A program made the translations under genes and the position numbers. The notes below the pieces were generated by a model. That model saw only the letters and a program-made list of their open reading frames with translations, made no database searches and had not been told where the DNA came from. A stretch of 64,000 nucleotides of DNA, taken from positions 423,314 to 487,313 of the forward strand of contig CAWEYT010000008.1 in NCBI GenBank assembly GCA_963813375.1, written 5' to 3'. Positions 42,487-51,304 of this stretch are shown piece by piece. The stretch is from DASTFY01 sp963813375. Lineage in GTDB: Bacteria > Actinomycetota > Acidimicrobiia > Acidimicrobiales > Ilumatobacteraceae. Positions within the stretch are counted from its first letter, which is position 1. Each line of letters opens with the position of its first letter.

Positions 42487-42528
42487 GATTCGGGTCACCT
42501 CCTGCCCTGCTCCGACCGCGCGCGAAGG

Positions 42529-43608
42529 TTATCCCGCCGGAGCCGCGATTTCGCTACGCGACGCTGGGCTTTCCCGGTGGGCCCGCCGCTCACGCCAGTC
42601 GTGGAAGCGGTCACTGACCTCCACGGCGAGGATGGCCAGCAGCCAACCGGCGAGGAGGTCGATGAAGTAATGCTCGCCGCCGTAGACGAGCGTGAAGGCC
42701 ATCGCCAGCGGATAGAAGGCCAGCAGCGCCTTCACCCAGCGGCGCCGGGTGCGCTTGAAGAAGAACCAACTGAACAGCATCGAGTAGCCCGCGTGCAGCG
42801 ACGGCATGGCGGCGACGGGGTTGACCATGTGGGAGTTGTCCTTGCCGTGCACCCACAACCGGTCGGCGAACGTGAGGTGCAGGAGGCGCAGTCCACGCGT
42901 GCCCGGGCGGGCCAGGTCGGGCAGAAGACCCTGGTCAGCGGCCATCCAGGGTGGCGCCATCGGGTAGAGCCAGTACCCGAGCAGGCCGAACACGGTCAGC
43001 AGGATGAGCGCGGTCATCCAGCGGATGAACCGCTCGCGGTTGCGGATGAAAAGGACGGCCGCCGTCGTGTAGACGACGAAGAAGTGGCTCATGTAGGTGA
43101 TTCCTGTGAGCGCTTCCCACCACTGCACCTGCTGCGGCACGTAGAAGCGGTCCTGCAGGACGTTGTTGGGCAGATAGCCGGCGAAGAGCGCCTTCTCGGC
43201 GGTGATGGGCTGGGTGACGGCCACGCTCCGGCCGTTGTCGGCCTGGCCCCGGATCAGGTCGTAGGCCACCCACAGCAGGAAGAACGGGACCCAGTAGACG
43301 ACGAGCTCGAAGACCCGGCGCCAGCCCGAGCCGATGACCAGGATGGCGACACCGACGAACAGCCATGGGAACAGGCGCTCGCGGTCGTAGAAGACGCCGT
43401 CCCGCTGGACGAAGTACAGCGCGACGAGGTAGCCGCCGAACAGCGCGCCCTTGACGGGGTGCGCCTCGAGCCACCGGAACGGGGCCATGAGGACGCGGCC
43501 GGCCCGCGAGGCGAGGCTCGGCGCCGCTCGGGCGGTGTCCGGTTGCTCGGCGTCGGTCCGCGGCGGCGGGTCGACCTCGGGCTGGACCTGGATGGTCAGA
43601 TCCGCCAC
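42529..43608 (-). CDS. PAP2-family membrane phosphatase/inositolphosphotransferase-like protein
   Basis: 359 residues, six or more membrane helices. Active-site motifs of the PAP2/Aur1-Ipt1 type are AMPSLHAGYSM and YGGEHYFIDLLAGW, giving the two catalytic histidines and the Asp. In actinobacteria related proteins transfer inositol-phosphate or hydrolyse lipid phosphates during envelope lipid synthesis; the exact reaction is not clear. Its ATG lies inside the 3' end of gluQ (13-bp overlap), so the two are cotranscribed. Confidence 0.82.
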   Translation of the reverse strand: MADLTIQVQPEVDPPPRTDAEQPDTARAAPSLASRAGRVLMAPFRWLEAHPVKGALFGGYLVALYFVQRDGVFYDRERLFPWLFVGVAILVIGSGWRRVFELVVYWVPFFLLWVAYDLIRGQADNGRSVAVTQPITAEKALFAGYLPNNVLQDRFYVPQQVQWWEALTGITYMSHFFVVYTTAAVLFIRNRERFIRWMTALILLTVFGLLGYWLYPMAPPWMAADQGLLPDLARPGTRGLRLLHLTFADRLWVHGKDNSHMVNPVAAMPSLHAGYSMLFSWFFFKRTRRRWVKALLAFYPLAMAFTLVYGGEHYFIDLLAGWLLAILAVEVSDRFHDWRERRAHRESPASRSEIAAPAG

Positions 43609-44495
43609 GGCGACCTCGGCAGGCGATCGGGATCGAAACGAGGCACGAGCTGTCGGGTCGTGACAGCCTCGCCGGGCTCCGCCAGGCCGGCGCTGGCCGC
43701 GAGCAGCGAGAGGGTCTGCGCCGGGTCCGCGCCGGCGGCGGCCCGCTCCCGCAACGTGACCGCGCCGTGGCGCTTGGCCAGGCGAGCGCCGTCCGGACCG
43801 ATCACCAGGGGGACGTGGGCGTACGTCGGCACCGGCAGATCGAGGAGACGCGCCAGGTGGGCCTGCCGCGGGCTGGACGGCAGCAGGTCGTCGGCCCGCA
43901 CAACCTCCTCCACGCCTGCGGCCGCGTCATCGACGACGACGGCCAGGTTGTAGGCCGGCACGCCGTCGTTGCGCCGCAGGACGACATCGTCCACCGCCGA
44001 GGAGTAGGAGCCGCGCAAACGGTCCTGCACGCGGACCACCTCGCCGTCGGACCGCAGTCGGAGCGCAGGTCGGCGACCGGCCCGCTCGTGCCGTGAGCGG
44101 TCGGCCTCGGACAGCTCGCGGCAGGTGCCGGGGTAGGCGCCCTCGGGCAGCTCCGTCCCGTGCGGTGCCGACGCGGCCTCGGCGATCTCGCGACGCGTGC
44201 AGTAGCACGGGTAGGTGAGGCCGGCCGCGCTCAGCTCGGTGATGGCCTGCTCGTGGGCATCGAAGCGCTGGGACTGGTAGACGACGTCGCCGTCCCAGTC
44301 CAGGCCGAGCGCGGCCAGGTCCTCGAGTTGGCGCTTCGCGTGGTCCGGACTGGAGTTGGCCTGGTCGAGGTCCTCCATCCGGACGACGAAGCGGCTTCCT
44401 GCGGAGCGCGCGAAGAGCCAGGCGAGGAGGGCGGTGCGCAGGTTGCCGAGGTGCAGATCCCCCGTGGGGCTGGGCGCGAACCGTCCGATGGCCAT
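43596..44495 (-). CDS. gluQ: Glutamyl-Q tRNA(Asp) synthetase
   Basis: Truncated glutamyl-tRNA-synthetase paralogue that glutamylates queuosine in tRNA(Asp). 299 residues, lacking the anticodon-binding domain. The class-I HIGH-like motif is APSPTGDLHLGNLRTAL, the KMSKS-like motif LAKRHGAVTL. The zinc site has Cys in YPCYCTRRE and GAYPGTC, typical of the GluQ group. The start at 44495 matches the conserved opening AIGRFAPSPTG. Confidence 0.88.
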   Translation of the reverse strand: MAIGRFAPSPTGDLHLGNLRTALLAWLFARSAGSRFVVRMEDLDQANSSPDHAKRQLEDLAALGLDWDGDVVYQSQRFDAHEQAITELSAAGLTYPCYCTRREIAEAASAPHGTELPEGAYPGTCRELSEADRSRHERAGRRPALRLRSDGEVVRVQDRLRGSYSSAVDDVVLRRNDGVPAYNLAVVVDDAAAGVEEVVRADDLLPSSPRQAHLARLLDLPVPTYAHVPLVIGPDGARLAKRHGAVTLRERAAAGADPAQTLSLLAASAGLAEPGEAVTTRQLVPRFDPDRLPRSPWRI

Positions 44496-44602
44496 GGCGT
44501 CCACAGCATGGCCGACCAGCGACCAAGAGGTGACGCGGAGACGGCCGCCGCCGCCCGCCGCGGCCCGCGCCCGAGCCGCTTGAGCCCCTGGAGCCGTGCC
44601 CG

Positions 44603-44657
44603 CGGCTTCTGGCGCGACATCGCTTCGGCGTCCGCGACAGATCCGCGCCAGAAGCCG
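44603..44657. repeat. Palindromic repeat family, copy A
   Basis: Perfect 14-bp arms CGGCTTCTGGCGCG (44603-44616) and their complement (44644-44657) flank a 27-nt core. The core ends in TCCGCGACAGATC, identical in copies A, B and C. It lies between the divergent genes gluQ and the AbiEi-like gene, 51 bp from copy B. Confidence 0.88.
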
Positions 44658-44707
44658 GACAGCCGCGCGAGCGGCGCGGGGTGGCTCACCACCATCGCAC
44701 CCCTCCG

Positions 44708-44758
44708 CGGCTTCTGGCGCGACATCGTTTCGGCGTCCGCGACAGATCCGCGCCAGAA
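44708..44758. repeat. Palindromic repeat family, copy B
   Basis: Arms TTCTGGCGCG (44712-44721) and CGCGCCAGAA (44749-44758) with a 27-nt core that differs from copy A at a single base. It is in the same orientation as copy A and precedes the AbiEi-like gene by about 55 bp. Confidence 0.88.
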
Positions 44759-44812
44759 CCATTTCGGACGGCTGGCTTTCCGATCGACGAGGTCTCAGGC
44801 ACTCCCTCTCAC

Positions 44813-45726
44813 GTGCGGATCGACCCGTCTCTGCGCCGGCTCGCCGGCCACCAACACGGCTTGCTCACCCTCTCGCAGGCCCGCGAGCTGGGCTGGAGCC
44901 GGGCAGCCTGGTACCGCGCCTGCGACGCCGGGTTGCTGGTCGTATCGCGCCGGCGGTGGCTGCGCTGGTCGGTGCGCCGGCCACCCCCGAGCAGCGCATC
45001 CTCGCCGCCGTCCTCGCCCGTAGCCGTCCCGCCAGCGCCTCCCATCGGTCCGCGGCCTACCTGTGGGGTGTGGACGTCCGAGGCATCGATCCCGTCGACA
45101 TCACGGCGACCGACCGGGCCTGCCGTCTCGCCCTGCCGTGGGTGCGGACCCACAACCCCCGCGACCTGGACGACCTGCGCCCCGTCCAACGCCAGGGGAT
45201 CCCGACCACCAATCCGTTGCGCGTGCTGCTCGACCTCGGCCAGGTCGCCCCGGACGCTTTGCTCCCGGCGCTGGAGCACTTCGTGGTCGAAGGCTTGGTG
45301 ACCGCCGGGGCCGTGCGCGGTGCACTGGTCCGACACGGCCGCAAGGGCCGTCATGGCATCACGGCGCTCCGCTCGGCCGTCGACGCCTGGGCCATCGACG
45401 GCGCTCTCCCCGACAGCGAGCTCGAACGGATGATGGGCGCGTTGCTCGACGCGCACCACCTTCCGCCCGCGGTGTTCCACCCTCGGATCCTCGGCTACGA
45501 GGTCGACTTCGCCTACATGGAGGAGAAGGTCATCCTCGAGTGTGACGGCTGGGCCAGCCATGGCCTCGATCGCAAGCAGTTCGAGCGCGATCGCGAGCGA
45601 GATCAGCTCCTCATCGCTGCGGGATGGGTCGTCCTCCACTTCACGTGGGCGCAGATCGCTCGTCGCCCGGCGTGGGTTGCGCAGTCGATCCGGCGGGTCC
45701 TGGAGGAGCGCTCGAGCGTCCGATGA
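44813..45726 (+). CDS. AbiEi-like winged-helix protein with C-terminal DUF559 nuclease-like domain, frame-broken
   Basis: About 304 residues. The N-terminal part (LRRLAGHQHGLLTLSQARELG, then AWYRACDAGLLVVSRRRW) is the helix-turn-helix of AbiEi-type antitoxin proteins. The C-terminal part is a DUF559/Vsr-like domain: YEVDFAYMEEKVILECDGW gives Asp and Glu of a PD-(D/E)xK-like site, followed by His in SHGLDRKQFERDRERD. No AbiEii toxin gene is adjacent. Such fusions are abundant and unexplained in actinobacteria. The frame breaks near 44955-44990. The gene is bracketed by three copies of a palindromic repeat (two before, one directly after). Confidence 0.72.
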
Positions 45727-45729
45727 GAC

Positions 45730-45779
45730 CTTCTGGCGCGAGATCCTCTCGGCATCCGCGACAGATCCGCGCCAGGAAG
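45730..45779. repeat. Palindromic repeat family, copy C
   Basis: Arms CTTCTGGCGCG (45730-45740) and CGCGCCAGGAAG (45768-45779), which pair with a single bulged G. The core is again exactly 27 nt and ends in TCCGCGACAGATC. It fills the gap between the stop codons of two convergent genes (45726 and 45793), so it could also act as a two-way terminator. Confidence 0.85.
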
Positions 45780-45792
45780 CCCCGCGGTCAGA

Positions 45793-47160
45793 TCAGAGGC
45801 CGAGCCACTGCTCGTAGAGCGAGTGGAAGTGGCGGACCTTGGTCTCCTGGTAGACGGCCATGGTCACCCCGGGCTTGTGACGGCGCAGCGTGTGGAGGCC
45901 CTTCTGCACCTTCGGCAGGTTGAAGCAGTCCTGGTTGAAGACCCGGGCCAGCAGGCCGAGCTCCGGAGCTTGCGTCCAATCGTCGTCCACGTCCAGCCAG
46001 TGGACCGGCGCGTCGGCCGGCCGGCCCTCCGCCTCGTCGTACGGGGAGAGGAACAGGCACTCCATGACCGCCATCTCGTGCTCGTCCTGATACGGCCGGA
46101 AGCGGTACACGATGCGGTTGTACGCCCCCCACGGATGGAAGTTCGGGAAGAGCGTGTAATAGAAGGAGTCGGTCAGCTCGGCGTCCGTGAGCTCGTCGGC
46201 CGCGGCGCCGAGGAAGGGCGCCATCATCGCCCGGCCGTTGCGACCGGCCACCTGGCGGGCCGTCATGCCGTCCGGGATCACCACGTACGGATCCATGTCG
46301 AGTCGGCGGTCGCTCATCGAGTCGAACATGTCCTGCTCGGTCGGCGTCCACTTGAGGTGGGGGCTCGGCGTGCCGTTGGGCGTGATGGCGCGGCTGAAGT
46401 TGCCCCACGCGTCGTACTGGCTGTTGGCGTCACCGATGCCCGGCAGCAGCTGCGGGTGGGTCGCCACCACGTGGTAGGCCTCCATGAAGGCCTCCTGCAC
46501 CGTCTTCCAGTTGGTCGGCAGGATGCGGGCGACATGGGCCTGCTTGTAGCGATTCTCGAGCGGCCAGCGCTCGAAGTGCTTCGGCAGGTCGCCGAGGAAG
46601 GAGTCGAACGACTCAGCGTTCGGATCCATGTTGATGAAGACGAAACCACCCCAGGTCCCGACCTTCACCTCGGGCAGGCGGAACTCCTCGGGAACGACCT
46701 GGGGGAAGTCCCACTGGCAGGGAACGTGCTTCAGCGAGCCGTCCAGGTTCCAGGCGTAGCCGTGGAAGGGGCAGCGCAGCTCGGTGACGGGACCGGGGAT
46801 CTCCCGCAGCTGGCGGCCACGGTGGAGGCAGGCGTTGTAGAAGGCCTTGATCTCGGTGGGGCTGGTCCGCACGAGGAGGATCGAGATGTCGGTGATGTCG
46901 TACACCTGCGTGTCGCCGACGTCGGCCAGTTCGCTCTCCCGGCAGGCCATCTGCCACACCTTCGTCCAGAGCCGCTCTTTCTCCAGCTCGTGGATCTCCC
47001 GGGCGATGTACCGGTCGACCGGCTTGTCGTCCTGACCGAAGGACGCCGACGACTGCCACCGCAGCACGTCCGGGACCGCGCGGCTGTCGGTGTCGAGCAG
47101 CTCCTGGTAGCTCAGCCCCGGCGAGCGGGCGAGACCGGCGGGGTCGGCGATGAGCGTCAT
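45793..47160 (-). CDS. Rieske non-heme iron oxygenase, large subunit
   Basis: Aromatic-ring-hydroxylating-type oxygenase component, 455 residues. The Rieske [2Fe-2S] site is CLHRG and CPFHGY. The catalytic mononuclear iron site is in FMEAYHVVATHPQ, with the third carboxylate expected near the C-terminus. A preceding conserved WKTVQEAF supports the family. No small subunit, ferredoxin or reductase adjoins it, so it probably belongs to the single-component-type alpha-subunit group acting on steroids, aromatic acids or N-methyl compounds. Its ATG overlaps the stop of the small gene upstream. Confidence 0.88.
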   Translation of the reverse strand: MTLIADPAGLARSPGLSYQELLDTDSRAVPDVLRWQSSASFGQDDKPVDRYIAREIHELEKERLWTKVWQMACRESELADVGDTQVYDITDISILLVRTSPTEIKAFYNACLHRGRQLREIPGPVTELRCPFHGYAWNLDGSLKHVPCQWDFPQVVPEEFRLPEVKVGTWGGFVFINMDPNAESFDSFLGDLPKHFERWPLENRYKQAHVARILPTNWKTVQEAFMEAYHVVATHPQLLPGIGDANSQYDAWGNFSRAITPNGTPSPHLKWTPTEQDMFDSMSDRRLDMDPYVVIPDGMTARQVAGRNGRAMMAPFLGAAADELTDAELTDSFYYTLFPNFHPWGAYNRIVYRFRPYQDEHEMAVMECLFLSPYDEAEGRPADAPVHWLDVDDDWTQAPELGLLARVFNQDCFNLPKVQKGLHTLRRHKPGVTMAVYQETKVRHFHSLYEQWLGL

Positions 47161-47411
47161 GTGCTCTCTCCTGGAGTCCCTGCGGAGTCCTCACCAAACA
47201 GCGAACCTTCGGCCATCTGTTGGTGTCGCGACGGGAGCTGCACGCCACCGATCCAGCCGCACAGCTGAGGGTCGGCGGTCTTGATGTCGCCGTCGAGGTA
47301 GAGGCCCTGCGTCGTGAAACGGCCGGTCCGGCCGTCCTTCTCGAGCACGATCGTGCCGTCGTCGGCGATGTCGTAGATGACCCCGCTCAGCGGATGCCGG
47401 ATCTTCGGCAT
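47157..47411 (-). CDS. Small conserved protein coupled to the Rieske oxygenase
   Basis: 84 residues, all beta-strand and turn by pattern (MPKIRHPLSGVIYDIADDG, then TIVLEKDGRTGRF). No metal motif, signal or membrane segment. The ATGA overlap with the oxygenase start indicates tight coupling and a stoichiometric role, perhaps as a structural or regulatory subunit. GAGGGG before the ATG supports the start. I do not recognise a named family. Confidence 0.65.
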   Translation of the reverse strand: MPKIRHPLSGVIYDIADDGTIVLEKDGRTGRFTTQGLYLDGDIKTADPQLCGWIGGVQLPSRHQQMAEGSLFGEDSAGTPGEST

Positions 47412-47508
47412 GACAGGCCCCTCTGGCTCTCGGTCTCGATCCTGCGGCCGTTATTGATCGACAGGTTAGTTCTCGGTCGCGGCTCGTGCGTCACCGTAGG
47501 GTGCGCCC

Positions 47509-48345
47509 ATGGGAGCGCGACTGGACGGCAAGGTGTGCGTGGTGACAGGCGGAGGCAACGGCATCGGCCGAGCCTGCGCCCTACGGTTCGCCGAAGAGGG
47601 CGGCGCGGTGGTCGTCGCGGACCTGCTCGACGAGCACGGTCAGGCGGTGGCCGACGAGATCTCGGCATCGGGCGGGCGGGCGACGTTCGTGCACCTGGAC
47701 GCGGCCAGCGCGACGGACAACGAGACCGTCGCCGCGACCGCCGAGGCGACCTACGGCGGCATCGACGTGCTGGTCACCGCGGCAGGCATCAGCCACGCCG
47801 CGTACCGCTCGGGCGACCTCGAAGCCGACGCCAAGCTCTACCTGCGCCGGCTGGAGTACGTCGACCGGCCGGGGTGGGACGTCGTCGAGGCGGACGTCGA
47901 CGAGGTCCGCCGCGTCATCGACGTCAACCTCATCGGCACGCTGATGGCCATCCAGGCCTGTAGCCAGCGCATGCTGACCGCGGGGACGAAGGGTTCGATC
48001 GTCACGATCGGCTCGATCGCGTCGAAAGTGCCCGATGCCGGCCCGTTCGCCTACGTGCTGTCGAAGGCGGCCGTGTGGATGCTGACCAAGAAGACGGCCA
48101 GGATGCTGGCGCCGGCGGGCATCCGCGTGAACGCCATCGGCCCCGGGTTCATCGAGACGAACATGACGGCGGTGATCGACCTGGCACCGGAGGAGATGCG
48201 CCAGCAACTCCTCCCGGCCATCCCGCTCGGCCGAAAGGGCACGCCGGTCGACATCGCCAACGCGGCCCTGTTCCTGGCCACCGACGAGTCGTCCTACTTC
48301 ACCGGCGAGATGCTCCACCCCGACGGCGGCTTCTTCACCGACTGA
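47509..48345 (+). CDS. Short-chain dehydrogenase/reductase
   Basis: NAD(P)-dependent oxidoreductase of 278 residues. The cofactor motif is TGGGNGIGRA. The catalytic residues are Ser in TIGSIAS and Tyr/Lys in YVLSKAA (YxxxK). The Asp in VVVADLLDE after strand 2 favours NAD+. An unusual insert at about residues 95-125 (DADAKLYLRRLEYVDRPGWDV-like) sits before the NAG-equivalent helix. It is divergent from the Rieske oxygenase operon, suggesting a shared catabolic pathway. TAGGGT six nt before the ATG gives a leaderless promoter. Confidence 0.88.
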   Translation: MGARLDGKVCVVTGGGNGIGRACALRFAEEGGAVVVADLLDEHGQAVADEISASGGRATFVHLDAASATDNETVAATAEATYGGIDVLVTAAGISHAAYRSGDLEADAKLYLRRLEYVDRPGWDVVEADVDEVRRVIDVNLIGTLMAIQACSQRMLTAGTKGSIVTIGSIASKVPDAGPFAYVLSKAAVWMLTKKTARMLAPAGIRVNAIGPGFIETNMTAVIDLAPEEMRQQLLPAIPLGRKGTPVDIANAALFLATDESSYFTGEMLHPDGGFFTD

Positions 48346-48431
48346 CGGGTTCGTCAGCCGGGACTCGCGGCCACGGCGGTACTGTCGGCCCGCGGGCGAG
48401 CGGCTGTGCCGCTGGTCGAGAGGAGCGCAGC

Positions 48432-48835
48432 ATGACGGACGGGCTGACCCGCAAGGGCCTGGCAGAGGCCGCGGCGCAAGCGGAGAAGTTGAGCCAGGAC
48501 CGCCGCCTGCGGGGCGCGGTGGCGGGGCTGTTCAAGGGCGACGAGGGGGCGGTGGAGACCGCGCTCACCGCGCCACGCGAGTTCCTCGCCGGGGCCGGGG
48601 TGCAACTGCCGGACCATCTGGAGGTCGTGATCTTCCGCGGTCGGCACGAGATCCCGCCGATGTTCGGCAAGTTCGGACCCGACTTCGAGTTCTTCTCGAT
48701 CCGCCAGTTCGACTGCCACACCTACTGGTTGCCGAAGAAGGACGAGGAAGGCAAGATCGTCGGATACGAGGAGCAGGAGGTCTGCTGGGGCTTCGAGATC
48801 ACGCCGAAGTTCCTGCCCGGCGGCCCATCTCCTAG
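48432..48835 (+). CDS. Hypothetical protein with NHLP-like segment, 3' end uncertain
   Basis: About 134 residues. The middle (TAPREFLAGAGVQLPDHLEVVIF) resembles the leader-like segment of nitrile-hydratase-related peptides. It is followed by a His/Phe-rich region (GRHEIPPMFGKFG, then SIRQFDCHTYWLPKKDEEGK). No catalytic motif is clear. The frame as given remains open into the convergent P450; a missing base near 48822-48830 would end it at TAG 48833-48835. AGAGGAGCGCAGC before the ATG supports the start. Low confidence in any function. Confidence 0.55.
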
Positions 48836-48849
48836 CCGCTCATCGGGAG

Positions 48850-50086
48850 TCAGCTCCAGGCGACGGGGAGCACGCGGCGGCCCCACAGGAACGGCGCTTG
48901 CAGGCGCTCGGTGGGACCGTCCAGGCGGAGGTCGGGCAAGCGGCCGACGAGCTGCCAGTGCCGTGCGCGCCGTCATCCGCGCGAGATGCGCGCCGAGGCA
49001 GAAGTGCGTGCCCCAACCGAACGCATAGTGCTTCCGGTTCTCGAGCAGCGGACGATCCATGCGGAACTCGTCCGGCGCCTCACACAGCTCAGGGTCGTGG
49101 TTGGCCGAGCGCATCAGGTGCATGACCTTGGAGTTGACCGGGATGTCGACTCCGTGGATCGTGACCGGTGCGGTATTCGTACGGCAGTCTCCAAGGACGG
49201 GGGGATCGAAGCGCAGGCTCTCCTCGATCACGTTCGGCACGAGCTCAGGCTCGGTCAGGAGGCGCTCCCAGCGGGTGCGGTCCTCGAGCAGTCGCCATAC
49301 GGCATTGGTGACGAGTGAGGTCGTGGTCTCGTGTCCCGCGACGAGCATCATGGCGACGAGGCCCGTCACCTCGTCGTCGGTAGCGAAGTTCCCATCCTCC
49401 AGTCGGTGACAGGACAGGTGCGACAACAGGCCCTCAGGGACGACGGTGCCGACCGGGTCGTCCTCGGGACCGAGGTCAGCGGCAGCCATCGCGTCGCGGC
49501 GCTCGCGGACCTTGGCCAGGGTGTAGGTCCGCAGAGCCAGCCAGTCGTCGGTGGCCTGATCGGGGTAGGTCATGCCCAGCGTCAACTTCTCGGCCCAGTA
49601 CTTGAACTGCGGACGGTCGTCGAGGGGAAGGCCGAGAAGGCGGGTGAACGCCGTGATCGGCAGCGGTGACGCGTAGTCGTCGTGCAGCTCGGCGTGACCG
49701 CGTGCCTCGAACCCGTCGATGAGCGATGCCGCCAACTCGGACACCGCCGGCTCGAAGGCCTCCACCGCCTTGGGCAGGAACGGCTCACGGAGGAAGCGCC
49801 GCCGCAAGGTGTGCTCGGGCGGGTCGTAGCGCTGCAGGCTGCCGGGATTCTGCTCGCTGTAGGAGATCCCCGGCCCGAACCTGTTCGACCACAGCTCGGC
49901 GTCGCTCAGCTGCGCGTGGATGTCCTCACGCCGCGACAGGGTGTACAGCGGGTGCTCGAGGCCCTCGAAGAGGTGCACCGGACATTGCGCCCGCAGTGCG
50001 GCGTAGGCGGGCAGCGGGTCGGCCAGCACCGCGGGCGAGGTCGGGTCATAGTCGACGTCCGTCGCGCCCGCGACCGGCTCAGTCAC
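48850..50086 (-). CDS. Cytochrome P450, frame-broken near the C-terminus
   Basis: Haem monooxygenase of about 411 residues. I-helix AGHETTTSLV, K-helix ESLR, and the haem-binding loop FGWGTHFCLGAHLAR with the Cys ligand. The chain shifts frame near 48958 and then ends GRRVLPVAWS, a normal bacterial P450 terminus. The GTG start overlaps the ferredoxin stop by eight bases, so its redox partner is made with it. Substrate unknown; neighbours (Rieske oxygenase, SDR) suggest steroid, terpene or xenobiotic breakdown. Confidence 0.88.
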
Positions 50087-50297
50087 CAGCACCTCCGGAG
50101 TCGTCTTCGATGTGGATGGCCTGCCTCGGGCAGTTCCGCACCGCTTCCTCGACCGCAGCCCGCCGTTCCTCACCCACGGTCGACAGCACGACGTTGACGG
50201 GCGGCGAGTCGTCATCCAGCTCGAACACGTCCGGCGCGAACCCGATGCAGAAGGCGTTGCTCTCGCAAGTGTCCGCGTCGACGATCACCCGGAACAT
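50079..50297 (-). CDS. [3Fe-4S]-type ferredoxin, P450 partner
   Basis: Small acidic ferredoxin of 72 residues. The cluster cysteines are C11 and C17 (C-x5-C in ADTCESNAFC) and C56 (NCPRQA). The missing middle Cys of the usual C-x2-C-x2-C-x3-C points to a [3Fe-4S] cluster, the kind used by many actinobacterial P450s. It lies immediately upstream of and overlapping the P450. No ferredoxin reductase gene is adjacent. Confidence 0.9.
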   Translation of the reverse strand: MFRVIVDADTCESNAFCIGFAPDVFELDDDSPPVNVVLSTVGEERRAAVEEAVRNCPRQAIHIEDDSGGAGD

Positions 50298-50336
50298 GGC
50301 GACCCCCCGATCACGGTGGAGGAACTTACTCGTGGG

Positions 50337-50420
<84 letters not shown>

Positions 50421-50467
50421 GAGTGACCCGGACACGCTAGCGCGAGGCGGTCGACGGCCCAACCGGG

Positions 50468-50513
50468 GTCTCGCGGAGCATGGTTGCGAAGTCCGCAACG
50501 GATCTCCCGAGAC
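50468..50513. repeat. Palindromic repeat family, copy E
   Basis: Arms GTCTCGCGGA (50468-50477) and TCCCGAGAC (50505-50513), pairing with one bulged base, around a 27-nt core ending TCCGCAACGGATC. The core also holds a perfect inner stem GTTGCG/CGCAAC (50483-50499). It lies in the intergenic space between tRNA-Leu and fhaA. Confidence 0.78.
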
Positions 50514-50619
50514 GCCCGCGGGAGGGACCGGTTCGGCGGGCCGTCCGATCGACCCCACGGACCCGCTCGGAGCGGCCTGCCGCCAGGCTGAGGCACCCCA
50601 CCGGTACCCTTGTCCGGCG

Positions 50620-51270
50620 ATGGGCTTGCAGTCATTCGAGCGGTCCGTGGAGCGTATGGTCGACGGCGTGTTCGCCCGCGCCTTCCGGTCCCAGATCAAG
50701 CCCATCGAGCTCGGGCGGCGGCTGATCCGCGAGATGGACGACCACCGCAGCGTCGACGTGCGGGGCCGCACGGTCGTCCCCAACGCCTTCACCTTCTACC
50801 TGAGCCCGCGGGACCTCGAGGGCTTCGCTGACGTGCACGATGCGCTCATCCGCGAGCTGGCCGAGGCCTGCGTGGAGTACGCGGCGGACGAGGGCTACGG
50901 GCTGATGGGCCCTGTCACCGTCGAGCTGGCCGCCGACGAGCGGGCCAAGCCCGGGCGCTTCACGGTGTCCAGCCGCATGGTCGAGCCCAAGGCGCAGGGT
51001 GCGCTCGTGCTCCCGAGCGGCGAGCGGCGACTGCTCGGCGACGTCCCCTTCAGCTTCGGTCGCATGCCGGAGAACGACCTGGTGGTCTCCGACCCGAACG
51101 TGAGCCGCCGTCACGCGGAGATCCGACCCATCGGGCCCAACTTCGTGATCGTCGACCTCGGCTCCACCAACGGCACGAAGGTCAACGGCGCGGCCGTGTC
51201 CCAGCACACGCTCCGCTCCGGGGACAACATCAGCATCGGCGCCACCACGATCCGGTTCGAGGGTCCGTAG
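50620..51270 (+). CDS. fhaA: FHA-domain protein FhaA
   Basis: Phosphothreonine-reading protein of the cell-shape/kinase cluster, 216 residues. The N-terminal DUF3662 domain (about 1-120; SFERSVERMVDGVFARAF, IKPIELGRRLIREMD) is followed by a C-terminal FHA domain with FSFGRMPENDLVV, VSRRHAEI and DLGSTNGTKVNG. Mycobacterial FhaA interacts with the lipid-II flippase MurJ and is phosphorylated by PknB. It leads the cluster; TACCCT nine nt before the ATG indicates a near-leaderless start. Confidence 0.93.
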   Translation: MGLQSFERSVERMVDGVFARAFRSQIKPIELGRRLIREMDDHRSVDVRGRTVVPNAFTFYLSPRDLEGFADVHDALIRELAEACVEYAADEGYGLMGPVTVELAADERAKPGRFTVSSRMVEPKAQGALVLPSGERRLLGDVPFSFGRMPENDLVVSDPNVSRRHAEIRPIGPNFVIVDLGSTNGTKVNGAAVSQHTLRSGDNISIGATTIRFEGP

Positions 51271-51304
51271 TGGCCGTTCCCGACTAGCCGCGGGACCCCT
51301 CACC

